Positions 45,260 through 55,389 of a stretch of 64,000 nucleotides of DNA are shown here, in pieces (the stretch's first letter is position 1; every line of letters begins with the position of its first letter). Under the pieces are notes generated by a model. That model was not told the DNA's origin. It searched no databases and saw nothing but the letters and a program-made list of their open reading frames with translations. The stretch lies in assembly GCA_002900995.3 (NCBI GenBank), contig PJEW03000014.1, positions 257,139 through 321,138 of the forward strand. Direction: 5' to 3'. Position numbers and translations under genes: made by a program. Source of the stretch: Ganoderma boninense. Lineage: Eukaryota > Basidiomycota > Agaricomycetes > Polyporales > Polyporaceae.

Positions 45260-47150
45260 ATGTCTGATCAAATCCTCCATACCATCTACAACAGCTATGA
45301 AGCATTAAGCACTGCTGTTGACCATGGACTTTTAACAAGTCTAGGCAATACTATTCGTCTCAATGAACTCCAGAGGATGTGCCACCAATTTCAACACGAC
45401 CTTGAGCATGTAATAACCATCTACCTGCAGTCTATAACAGTCTAGTAAATCTGACAAATTGTGTGCAGCATGCTCTGATCGTCCCCCTGGAAAACTTGCA
45501 GACTCTTCGGTCCAACCTAAACTCTATGTCTACTTCGCTTCTGGCTGCTACCAATCAGTCATTGGACACCCCAGACATACCTCCTCCTACGCTTGGTAGT
45601 CACGCTCCAACTGGCGGTTGTGGTCATCCTCCAGTCAATATATCAGTGGAAGAACTTGCTGCGCTCAATGTTGGACGTACTACAAGGCAGGACATTGCGA
45701 ACATGTACCAGTGTTCAGCACGTACAATCCGCCGTCGGCTTTTAGAATTTGGTCTCTCCCCTCCTGGTCCTCCTCTGTATGCAGAGATTGAACTCGAAGA
45801 TGGAACCTCTGAACGTCAGTATGCAGGAGGTCGGAGAGGGCTTAGTAGCGACCTTTCGCAACTTACAGATCAGGAGCTTGACGAAGTGATGAAGTCTATT
45901 CACAACCAATTTCCCAGCTTTGGAAGAGCTCTCATTGATGGATACCTCCTCGTTCTGGGAGAACGAGTTCCAAGGTCACGGATTGAAGAATCTTACCTCC
46001 GTGTCATGGGTATGAACGAGCGAAGATTTGGACCTCGACGCATTGAGCGTCGAGTCTATTCTGTTCCAGCACCATATTCTTTGGTTCACCATGATGGGCA
46101 GCATGGTATGTTTTGGGCCATTTGACATGAGCTTGAGTATTTTATTTATTCTATTTCTCTCTTAGGTCTGATCCGCTGGAAAATTGTCATCCACGCTTTT
46201 GTAGATGGATACTCTCGCTTTGTGCTTGGAGTACAAGCCAGTGACAATAATCGAGCGACAATGGTCCTGGATCTCTTTGAAAACATTACAAATGAGCATG
46301 GCTATCCTAGCCGTGTACGTGGACTCCACGTACACGGCTAGGATAGCCATGCTCATAGAACATTTTCAGTGCCATAGTCTCGGGCCGAGACTATGGCACT
46401 GAAAATGTTCTGGTTGCGGCCAGGATGGAAGACGTGCGAGGTTGAAACCGGGGCTCATATATTCATGGCAGGTATGATCTCTGCCTCTGTGCAACTCACC
46501 ATGGTTCCAACGCAGCCTCTTTCAGGAGTGTTCACAACATTCGTATTGAATGCATCTGGGTCGATGTCACCATTGGATTTGGATGAAAGTGGAAAGACTT
46601 TTTCTACGAGCTAGAGACTCTATCTGGTCTCAATGTTGAGAATGACCGACATCTCTGGCTGCTCCACCACCTCTTTCTCCCCATAATCAATCGCGATGCA
46701 TATACCTGGCGCGAAACCTGGAATGAGCATGTCCTTGCTCGTCGTGGCCAACGCCATCTCTCACCTCGTCAAATGTTTGTCCAAGGAACAGTCCAGCTTG
46801 GAGCTCGAAGTCTTTTTGAGCTTGAGGAGGAGCAGGTCAACGCTGGACGCTTAGAGGATGCAGACTATCTAGATTATGGGGTGGACTGGGAGGACCTAGA
46901 GGAGGCAAGTATCAGGGATCATCATGATTCTAATAATCCTCATGATGGAGACTCTGAAAACCCCTTCATCTCTAACCCCCCCTTGCATTTCTCTCACGTT
47001 GAAGTTCCCCGCATCCCCTGTCCCCTGGAACCTCACCAGCTCACTTGGCTAGATTACCAGTTATCTCGCCACCCTTGCTTTGAATGTCTCACTATGGACC
47101 AGTGTAGACAGCTTTGGGTCGCTGCCCTGCATCTTGTATCACAACTATAG
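45260..47150 (+). pseudogene. Integrase-core transposon gene of a mushroom-specific family
   Basis: Exons 45260-45409, 45469-46105, 46166-46471 and 46526-47150. The N-terminal region has a helix-turn-helix-like piece (TTRQDIANMYQCSARTIRRR). The catalytic part reads YSLVHHDGQHG/LIRWKI with the first Asp, HAFVDGYSRFVLG, then GYPSRVRG and DYGTENVLVAARMEDVRG with the second Asp, SVHNIRIECIW with a Glu, a rve-type D,D,E order. A Glu/Asp-rich tail follows. The gene is dead: a 65-bp double palindrome splits RG from DYG, and TGA stops occur just after VRG and in GFG*KWKDFF. Families like this are usually annotated as integrase core domain protein in basidiomycetes. Exactly which transposon class they belong to I do not know. 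Confidence 0.8.
46294..46410. repeat. Two back-to-back perfect palindromes
   Basis: 46294-46354 is a perfect inverted repeat with 30-nt arms around a single C; 46358-46410 is a second one with 26-nt arms around a single G; ATA lies between. The outer arms are the native transposase sequence. The inner arms (46324-46388, 65 bp with the centres) are extra. Confidence 0.95.
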
Positions 47151-47225
47151 AATATATAGGCTTGAACTTCGCCATTTCTCTGGCCCACAGGGGGGCGCGT
47201 GCGAGAAGGTAGTAAGTTGGGCAGG

Positions 47226-47440
47226 CGAAGTCGAGGTGCACGAGTCAAAGTCGAGGTGCGCGAGTCGAAGTCGAGGTTGCGCGAGTCAAAGTCGAGGTGC
47301 GCGAGTTGAAGTCGAGGTGCGCGAGTCGAAGTCGAGGTGAGCGAAGAAGTCGAGGCTGAAGTCGAGACGCCCAAGACCAAGTCGAAACGCCCGAGCCCAA
47401 GTCGAAATGCCCGAGCCCAAGTCGAAATGCCCGAGCCCAA
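47226..47440. repeat. Degenerate minisatellite, about 20-bp unit
   Basis: Roughly ten tandem units of the type GTCGAGGTGCGCGAGTCAAA, drifting rightward into GTCGAAATGCCCGAGCCCAA. Both strands stay open over the array because the unit lacks stops, which creates long but meaningless ORFs (minus 47054-47689). Confidence 0.85.
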
Positions 47441-47681
47441 GCTGGAGTGCAGATGGAAGTCAAAGTTGAAAATCTGCCTGGAGGGCTGGAAACACAAACA
47501 CCAGGAAGGGAACACGGAATGAGGGTGCGGAAGTTGAGGTGGGCTGGCTCCGAGCGGTACAGAATCAAACCCGAAACATAAATGTAGGGTAACGAACCAG
47601 CGAACCAGCGCGCTGCGGCCCGAGTCGATTCTGAAACGTGCGAGATCGAGAAAAATATTTTGTCCACTGAGGACCACTATA

Positions 47682-47738
47682 CCAAACATGCCACGCCCAC
47701 TCGCGCGGCCGGAACGTGCTATGTTTTTGCAGTTAGCT
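47682..47738 (-). repeat. 57-bp dispersed repeat, copy 2
   Basis: Inverted partner of 18144-18200, 56 of 57 bases identical. It lies between the minisatellite and the third CATCAGTAAAACT element. No gene is visible at 47441-47959. Confidence 0.85.
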
Positions 47739-47959
47739 ATCAGTGCTTGCAGTATCTACGGACGTCGGTGTCAGGAGCGGAGTGCAAATCAGCCTCAGCA
47801 TCTCGGCGAACTGTTTAGAGGTTTACGGTCGCCCGTAGAGCCGCAGACCCTTACAGTATGGATAGTCATCCAATATTAATGTTGATTTCACGGCGTACAC
47901 GGTACACCCCGACATACCGCAGGACGTGGTAGCCCTACCTTTTTCATAGAATTGACATG

Positions 47960-49023
47960 CATCAGTAAAACTGACAATCTCTGAACGTCTGGAAGTACTG
48001 GACAGCCACCCATCCAGACGCTTGGACTTTTTCAGATCCAGACATTAGGCGCCTATCCTTCCGACCTCAACCTCCATCTTCTCGCTCTCCTCTTCCAGTC
48101 TCATGCGCCCTGTTTGCGACCCCCGGATGCCCATCGTACAAGCCAAATGGAACATTTCGAAGCCTCGCGTCCGATCAAGTCCAGGAGCGGTAGCAGGACA
48201 GTGGTGGGCAACTCCAGTTACTGATGCGAATGACGGGCACTCGGGAGGGGGGCAGGAACAATATCAGTTCCACACAAAGTGAGGTCGCCGAGTTCTAGGT
48301 GAGTCCTAAGGACGCACATTTAGCATTTCCATGCACACAAGAGTGAGACGAGTCTCGGCGAAGGACTCGTTTCAGTGCTCCTTCGCCCCGCGCTGAGTTG
48401 CTCTTGTCCTCGTTATCATCCATCTTTCCTGCTTCCATTTTTTTTCCGCCTTCCTGTCACTTATCAAGCATGGTGTTGAGGCCCTGCAGGGAGGAGGCTC
48501 GCGAGACCTCATAGCTGTGGCATATCCCCTAATTCTATTTCTCGCTACTCCCCTGCGCTAGCATAGCGATCCTAGAGCGATCCTGATAGTTTGTATATTG
48601 CATATCCTCCGTATGCACCCTTTATATGGTTATAATATATGGCATACCTCGCAGTGTTGCGCTAGCTACGCTGGCGGCCGCACGTTATGTACCACCGGAG
48701 AGGCTGAAGGTATATTAGCAAGCTCCTCGCGCAGCCGTGCGCTGAAGCTCTACGACCCCCCAAGTAGCCCGTAGATATGTCTAGCATGTTCGAAATTCCC
48801 CTGTGTCGCCTGTTATTATCCTTACCCTCGCTCCGCACCTCTGGTCTTCGTAGTCTGAAAGGTCTGAATAATTTCAGAGGTCTGAACTGGTATGTCGGGC
48901 AATCTCTGACCGTGGGTCTGGGGGTTCTGGGCGCTATTTCAAGCTGAAATGTCTGGACATGATCTGAAAAGTCTGGGATGGTACTTACTCAGATCATCCA
49001 GACCGGTGCAAGTTTTACTGATG
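47960..49023. mobile_element. CATCAGTAAAACT element, copy 3 (1,064 bp)
   Basis: Same terminal repeats, flanked by TG on both sides (47958-47959, 49024-49025). It differs from copies 1 and 2 by small deletions, mainly within 48124-48170, and a few one-to-three-base indels, so it is the oldest or most damaged of the three. Confidence 0.9.
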
Positions 49024-49743
49024 TGGGTTTACACATGGGGGATAGGATAACTTCCCCTCGGAGTCGCCGACACTTTTCGGAGCCGTCAAAGGTTTCTTTT
49101 GACGCGATGGCGGGAAATGCATGAAAAAGGCGAGCTTTCCCGAACAAACCACGGGAAAGTGGAGGGGAAGTGGCGTGGAACCTCGCATTTGCCAACCCTT
49201 TGCATTGGTGGCGGGAAAGGTTGACCTTCTCTGCTTGTGATATGTCCGGTAAACGCCATACAAAGACTTCATATCCCTCTACGCAGAAACTACCAAAAAG
49301 GTAGGGTCATCCGGGAAAATACCTTGATTTTCTCCAGACCAGAATCTGGGCGATGCCCGTCGTGAGGTACGCCGTGTTTACTGCGTGGCCGATTCTGGTC
49401 GCGATGATCAAATGTGAGACCGCGTCTATCCGAAGCGAAGCACAACCGTGGCAATGTGCTACTTCATTTGAGTCGCCGCAGTACCTCATAGCCTCCTGGA
49501 TCCTCGCCTCAGGGAGTTCCCTCTCCAACTTGCTCTCTTCCCCAAATCTAGCGAGGGCGGGCATTTTGCTTATACTTATCGCTGCCTTCTTTCGGATCCA
49601 TTCTTAATCCAGCATATATATCGCTATCCGTCCATCTGGAGCTTGCTCGAACGAGACCCCCCCGGGCCACGTCGTCCCCTCCAGTGTCGTCCCCCACGAA
49701 CATCAGCCCTCACGAACGCCTCTCCCTATCCTTCTCGTTCTCT

Positions 49744-51060
49744 ATGACAGCCTCTGATAGTCGATCTAGCATAATGACCCGCACAAGCGCACCTGCTTCT
49801 CGAAGTCACAGCACCTCCCTCTCTTCCTCCACCGCCGCCACGCTCCGCGCCGTCGGCCCCAGCCGCGACACCCCACAGTCCCTTCCCTCCTCTGCCAACT
49901 CAACAAGGCGAGGTTCGCCGGCACAACAATTTGTAAGTCACTGCGTTGCTTCGGAGTGCAATAATAGTATCGAGACGTTCATCCCACAGGCCGAGGCCCG
50001 TGCGCCCTCTGGATATTCTCTGGGCCCCGAATACCCATCCCCTTCGTCGGACAGCCCCGATGCCTCCGCCTCCACTACCCTTCGACAGCAAGAACCCCTC
50101 CGCGACGACTGGGGTAACCCGGCCTTCATCGCGGAGAAGGTGACGTCTCTGGATAGACGTCTGAGTACGGTCTCGGGTCTTGTCCAACAGCAGCAAGACA
50201 ACAACACGCACAACTGTTTCTCGGCACTTTCTGAAGTTGCCGGCGAGATGAAAGCCGACTTCATGAAGATGCAAGCGTCGATCCAGAAGAGCGTCGACGC
50301 AGCTGTCGAGAAAAAGCTCGCCGGTCTTCGAGAGCAGATCAAGGCTGATGGGCAGCAGACCCTCAGTCGAAACGCCCAGGCTTTGCGGCAGCAGATGAAA
50401 GCGGACCAGGAGGAGATTATCCAGCAAAGCGTTATGGAGACACTAGGTGCGATGTCGATCAGCATGACGGAACTGGTCCAGACTGTGGCTGCACTCAACA
50501 AGGATGTTCATAATATCAACAACACGCTCAAGAATGTCGAATCTACATCGGCGAATGTTCTCGAGGAGCTGAACACTTCTGTCACCCATGCACAGCGAGA
50601 GCTGGGTTTTCCTACCGTCGAGGAGGTCACAGCCTCCGATGTTCTCGATATCGCTCGCGACGACAACGCAGTCCAGCTCAGGCGCCTCCAGTCAGGACCT
50701 GATGCCTCCTCCATGCTCGCAATCCATTCAAACACATCCACGCCTGCCATGCCGTCTGCCATTCCCGCCATTCCGTCTGCCGCCGACGCCGTCGCCGCCA
50801 GGGTACGCGCGGTGATCCAATCCGACGCTCATGCCCCCATCACTCTTACTCGACCCAACGCCGCCGCCTCGGCTGCTGACCCAGACGTTCCCAGTACTCC
50901 AACCGCCCCTGAGACCCCGACCGTTTCCGACACGTCCTCCACCGGGACCGGCTCCACGTCGAACTTTAACTTTAACGCCGCGCGTGCCTTCCTTGATACC
51001 GTCTATGGGGCGCAGAGGCTTTACGCTTTGCTGACTAGAAACAAGAGGCGGCGTACATAG
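49744..51060 (+). CDS. Intact coiled-coil protein, about 419 residues
   Basis: ATG 49744 is the first in-frame ATG after a promoter-like stretch with CATATATATCGC at 49612. The frame is open to TAG at 51058-51060. A 57-nt segment 49933-49989 has perfect intron signals (GTAAGT...CCACAG) and a length divisible by three, so the spliced product is 419 residues and the unspliced one 438. The N-terminus is Ser/Thr-rich. About residues 120-290 form a long helical region with heptad-like spacing (KVTSLDRRLSTVSGLVQQQQ, REQIKADGQQ, TELVQTVAALNKDVHNINNT). The C-terminal third is Ala/Pro/Ser/Thr-rich and ends in a basic tail (LLTRNKRRRT). No family recognised. It is one of only two undamaged genes in the window. 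The span 49026-49743 is its upstream region. Confidence 0.7.
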   Translation: MTASDSRSSIMTRTSAPASRSHSTSLSSSTAATLRAVGPSRDTPQSLPSSANSTRRGSPAQQFVSHCVASECNNSIETFIPQAEARAPSGYSLGPEYPSPSSDSPDASASTTLRQQEPLRDDWGNPAFIAEKVTSLDRRLSTVSGLVQQQQDNNTHNCFSALSEVAGEMKADFMKMQASIQKSVDAAVEKKLAGLREQIKADGQQTLSRNAQALRQQMKADQEEIIQQSVMETLGAMSISMTELVQTVAALNKDVHNINNTLKNVESTSANVLEELNTSVTHAQRELGFPTVEEVTASDVLDIARDDNAVQLRRLQSGPDASSMLAIHSNTSTPAMPSAIPAIPSAADAVAARVRAVIQSDAHAPITLTRPNAAASAADPDVPSTPTAPETPTVSDTSSTGTGSTSNFNFNAARAFLDTVYGAQRLYALLTRNKRRRT

Positions 51061-51699
51061 TGGGAGACGGGCCTCTTGTGAGAAACTCTCGCTCTGTTTC
51101 CTCATTTGATGCTGATATATTGCCAGGTCCGTTGCGTCGCCGCAGTATCCGTAGGTCTTAGAGGTTTTGGTCGAGAGAGCAAGTCACTTGTTGTTTCCTT
51201 TCCATCATCCAACGCATCCTGCATGATATTTCGTATTGTGGACAGCAAGTCGTCCACCACTCTTTGTATAAGTTTGGGTTTGACTGTAACCTTGTGGATG
51301 AATATTAGCAATCTATGTGTATCTCATGCAATGTTGGTTAGGTTGTGCCAGTTGCCAGCGAGCCAACGATAGGACAGCTACAACTGAGCAGTCAGAGTAC
51401 TGAGTACGAGAGTCTTCTGCGGGGGCGCACTGCCCGTCAGTGGGCGTCTGTGTCACTTCCCCTTTTCTAGATTTATGGTCTCTAGGGCGCCGACTTCGGG
51501 TCCCGTCCGGACCCCGCCCGTCGCCTCCGCCGGGCATGAGGACGAGGTCGCACCTCGGTGACCTCAGCTCAACTTTGTACATCGAACAACAACTTCTTGC
51601 CTTCCTAACCCGTGCGATACCCGATCGGTAACGACTTCGTCACAGTGCCACGTCCAGTTTCTCTGCATTTGTCTGACGCAATAACTTTACTTTTGGAAG

Positions 51700-52104
51700 A
51701 GTCACGCTTCGGGGCATATCCTTTGTGGACCCTGTGAAGGTTACGGGCGCGAAGGACGAGACGAGCGGGACCTGTGGGAACGACGAAGCACGCTGGAAGC
51801 GAGCGGAGCGAGCCACTAGGATAGGATGTGAGCATGGGGGAGAAAACAATGGTAAGGACAGTATACACACTTCAGTCAGTTGGGGAAAAGACTGAGGTGC
51901 TCGGTATGCGAAGGCTCGAGTATATCTGAAGGAGCGGGGAGCTAAATTGCAAGGTAAGTAATGTTGTAAAACATACAGAACTAAACACTCCGGATCGGGA
52001 CGGAGTAACGACAGGAACTGGACTGAAGGTCCATCACGGAACAGTACGGGGCACGAGACCGCCGCGTCGGGCGTCGGGACACCGCCACGGCTTGAACATC
52101 AACA
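51700..52104 (-). repeat. Probable 3' LTR of copia element B (inner end not fixed)
   Basis: On the minus strand, the purine tract GAGGGGGAG (52105-52115 region) follows the end of the copia polyprotein and is followed at 52104 by TGTTGATG, a proper LTR start. A CAGATATACTCGAG stretch further on could be its promoter. The far end of the LTR, and hence the left coordinate, is an estimate since no second LTR is present for comparison. Confidence 0.5.
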
Positions 52105-52139
52105 CTCCCCCTCAAGACGTAGCGCGGAGACCTAGCAAC

Positions 52140-53835
52140 GAACGGAGATACTTAACTTTGGCCCGGGGGAGTGCCTTCGTCAAGGGGCTGCTGCCATCTC
52201 ATTGGTGGGGCAGTAGATGAGTTCGAGTTGACCACGTTCGGCCGCTTCATGGATGAAGTGATACCGAATGTCGACGTGCTTCGTCCGGGCGCTGAGAAGT
52301 CCGCTCTTGGCAAGGGCGATGGCACTTTGATTGTCGCAGTGGAGAGGGGTGCACGACGGGAGGGGAGTAGTGAGCTCACCAAGGAAGGATCGGAGCCACA
52401 TGAGCTTGCGGGAAGAGTCCGACGCCGCGATGTACTCGGCCTCGGTCGAAGAGAGTGCGACGATGGGCTGCTTGCGGGAAGACCAGCGGACCGCACCACC
52501 AGCGAAGAGGAAGATGGTGCCTGTAAACGAATGACGATGGGCTTGAGAGGGCCAATCGGCGTCCGAGTAACCGAGGAGCCCATCCTCCAAAGTGCCGAAC
52601 GTCAGGACGAGGTTCTTCAAGTTGGAGCCTTTGAGGTACCGGAGAACACGCTTGGCGGCCTCCCAGTGAACAGGCGCAGGGTCCACCATAAATTGGGAGA
52701 GGGCGGAGACCGAGAACGCGATATCTGGGCGGGTACTGATCGCAGCGTACATGAGTGAACCAATGAGGCGGGCGTATGGCTTGCTGCGCATCACGGTGTG
52801 GATGTCGTCGTCGAGTGTGAAGTCGAAAAGGTTCGCATGGGGGTCCATCGGCACGGTGACAGGGTTGGCATCTGTCATGTTGAAACGGGAGAGGAGCGTG
52901 TCGATGTATGCGGTTTGGTAGAGAGACTCAGAGAGATGGTGCGGGCAGCGCGGTCTCGTCGGATCTCGAATCCAAGGAGCCAGCGTACGTCGCCGAGGTC
53001 GACCGTCGACGATCTCGTATCGGCTGTTGAGCTCGGCCTTGAAGCGGATGAGGGCCGGCGTCGAGTTGCAGACGAGGATGCAGTCGTCGACATGGATGAC
53101 CACAACGATGATGATGGTGGGGGTAGAGAGGAGGAAGAGTCCGAAGACGCCGGGATCGTACTCACTGCGTTTGAGTCCCAGATCCTCCATGAGCGCGTGA
53201 ACAGCTCGGTACCACTGCAGTCCGGCTTGCTTGAGCCCATAGAGGGCCTTTCGGAGTCGCCAGACGAGGTGCTCGAGACCGGGGGCTTCAAAGCCAGGAG
53301 GCTGTCGCATGTAGATTGTCTCGTTGAGCGTGCCATTGAGGTACGCATTCTTGAAGTCGATCTGATGGATCTCCCAGTTGTTGATGGCCACAAGAGATAG
53401 AACGAGACGGAAAGAGGCCGGGCGAGCTGTGGGTGACGCAGTGTCCGTGAAGTTGATGGGGTGGACCTGAGAGAAACCTTGAGCGCAGAGTCGGGCCTTA
53501 TGCTTGACCACCTCGTTCCGCTCGTTCCGTTTCTTCCGGGGCGCCCAGACACAGCCAATGACGTTGGCGTCTGTCGGCCGTTCGACTAGTTCGTACGTCC
53601 CCATTGCCTCGATCTTGCTCATCTCCTCTTCCATCGCTGCTCGCCACTGCTCTTGCTCTGGGCCGGCCATGCCTTGATGGAACCTAGGCTCGTCGTCAGA
53701 ACCAAGCGCGGCGAGCGCGAAGATTGGCTCCATGCCACTGGACGGCTCTTCCTCTTCGAGCTCCCCCTCGACCTCGACTGCGGCCGCCATCTTGGCTCTC
53801 GCCTGTGATAGACGACGGGATTCGGTGCGATCCAC
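52140..53835 (-). pseudogene. Copia element B: reverse transcriptase and RNase H
   Basis: The minus frame holds the copia-type reverse transcriptase in order: GTYELVERP, VWAPRKKRNERNEVVKHKAR, HQIDFKNAYLNGTLNETIYM, LRKALYGLKQAGLQWY and VIHVDDCIL with the catalytic Asp pair. Then come TVPMDPHANL, ARLIGSLMYAAISTRPDI and the RNase H part (GYSDADWPS, LSSTEAEYIA, CDNQSAIALAKS, KHVDIRYHFI). About 25 residues between YEIVDG and QTAYIDTL are out of frame: a plus and a minus shift compensate each other, and the true reading there is LGDVRWLLGFEIRRD. The frame ends early (NEMAAAP, stop) where NEMAADPLTKALPR is expected; after one base the rest reads on to a stop near 52115. Confidence 0.85.
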
Positions 53836-53984
53836 GGCCTCCTGTGGTTCCGACGCCGCTCTGGAGGTCCCGCAGCCACTGACTGGGCTTGTGAGTTAGC
53901 TTCTGGCGGCCCTCGCTTGCTGGTTCTCGCTGCGCGTCAGCTTGTGGCATGTCGGCTAGCTGTTCAACAGCGGGATTTTCGGGT

Positions 53985-55191
53985 TCAGAGGGGATGGATG
54001 TCGGAGCGTGGAGCAGCTAGCTCGGAAAGAGGTACGGGAGCTTGGGCAGCGGGTTCGGAGGGAGGTGCGGCGGACGGCGCATCTGGGGCACCCACAGGTA
54101 CGTTCTCATTCCCCCCCTCGAACCAGATGTCGGCGTTCGCTACGACCATGTCCCTCGGATCGAAACGGACATTTCGTTCAACCGAGATCTTGCATTTCTC
54201 CGGCCAATAGATGCGGTGGGCCTTGCTCTGCAGGTCGAAGCCAATCCAATGTCCCTGCTTAGACTTCGGGTCGAGCTTTGAGGTCTTCTCTTGGAGGACC
54301 CAGGCCTTGCAGCCCCAGCGCGGCAGATGGGAGAGGTCAGGCTTCTCGCCCGTCACTCGCTCACAGGGCATGGAGTCGGGCGTGTTCACGGTCGTGGTGC
54401 GATTGCGGAGCCAGGCTGAGTGCTTGACGGCTTCATACCAGAGGAAGCGGGGCATGTGTGCGTCGATGCGAATGGCACGGGCGTGCGTTTTGCTGGGGCG
54501 AGTCGTGGCTGGTGAGGCAGCGTTTCGTACCACGCGATTGGAGATACGTGTCGTATTCGCCGCTGAGGTACTCGCCACCGTGGTCGGTTTGAAGCTCCTT
54601 GATTGCTTAGACGTCACGCTGCGTTTTGATGAGCGCATCATAAGCCTTCTGCAGTGCGAAGCCCTGGTCCTTGGTGCCCATGCCCTGGAGCATGATCTCG
54701 TCGGAGTGGTCGTCGAGGTTGATGTAGACATAGCGTTCTCCTCCAATAGCAGTGGTGTTGGCCTTGCCCCAGACGTCTGTGTGAACACGGTCACCGAACT
54801 TGGCTGCAGGTGGGCTAGACCGCACCTTGGGGAACGGTTCGCGGGCTTGCTTAGCCTGGGGGCAGACCTCGCAGAACGGCATCGTGTTGGGGTCGAGAGT
54901 GACACCTGTGACCACGCCATCCGCGACCATCTTTTTCAGGGCGCGCTGGTTCGCGTGGCCCATTCGACGGTGGAACTCCTCGAGAGGGATGCGTGCGGTC
55001 TGAGCGGCATTGGCGTGCTCACTCGACGAGGTGTTGGGACCATGTCCGACAACGGGATAGAGGCCGTGCTTTTGCTTGACAGTCCAGGCTTGCTTTCCGT
55101 CCGGCGTGAGCACTGAGCACGCGCCTTTTTTGAAGACAATGGACGAGCCGGACTGGGTCATCCGACTGACAGAAAGCAGTCCGAGCGGCAT
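53985..55191 (-). pseudogene. Copia element B: integrase, missing its catalytic Glu segment
   Basis: The frame begins without a normal gag or protease. It reads FHRRMGHANQRALKKMVADG and CEVCPQAKQ (the H-H-C-C zinc motif), VHTDVWGKA with the first catalytic Asp, then a stop near 54607. Beyond it are the second Asp region (TDHGGEYLSGEYD), SHDSPQQN and, directly joined, ARAIRIDAHMPRFLWYEAV. In complete copia integrases the SPQQN is followed by GxAERxNRT with the catalytic Glu; here that piece is absent. The downstream GAG-pre-RT linker (VPVGAPDAPSAAPP) is Pro/Ala-rich. The element is truncated at its 5' side near 55195. Confidence 0.8.
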
Positions 55192-55194
55192 GCT

Positions 55195-55375
55195 CGGTGT
55201 TCACCCAGCACGATGCGACGGGGGCTGTGCCGTAGACGCCCCGCCCTTCCATATCGGGTTCGACATTCAAAGTCCGGCTTATCCCGCATCCTGGACTCTG
55301 CAGGCCGTGGACTCGGGGCCACGGGCGCTGGACGCCGAGCTCAATGCGGCATTGAAGAACTTGAATAGGGATGTA
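55195..55375 (+). other. Short unrecognised coding-like fragment
   Basis: On the plus strand VDAPPFHIGFDIQSPAYPAS and LDAELNAALKNLNRD read well and end at a GTAAGT donor (55374). It lies between the truncated copia end and the SWIM gene. Possibly a leftover of the DNA into which copia B inserted. Confidence 0.25.
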
Positions 55376-55389
55376 AGTAATGTATAAGT

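Noticed and set aside
47054..47689. 211-codon minus ORF
   Set aside because: Runs through the 20-bp minisatellite, which has no stops in several frames. The upstream half is antisense to the integrase-core gene tail.
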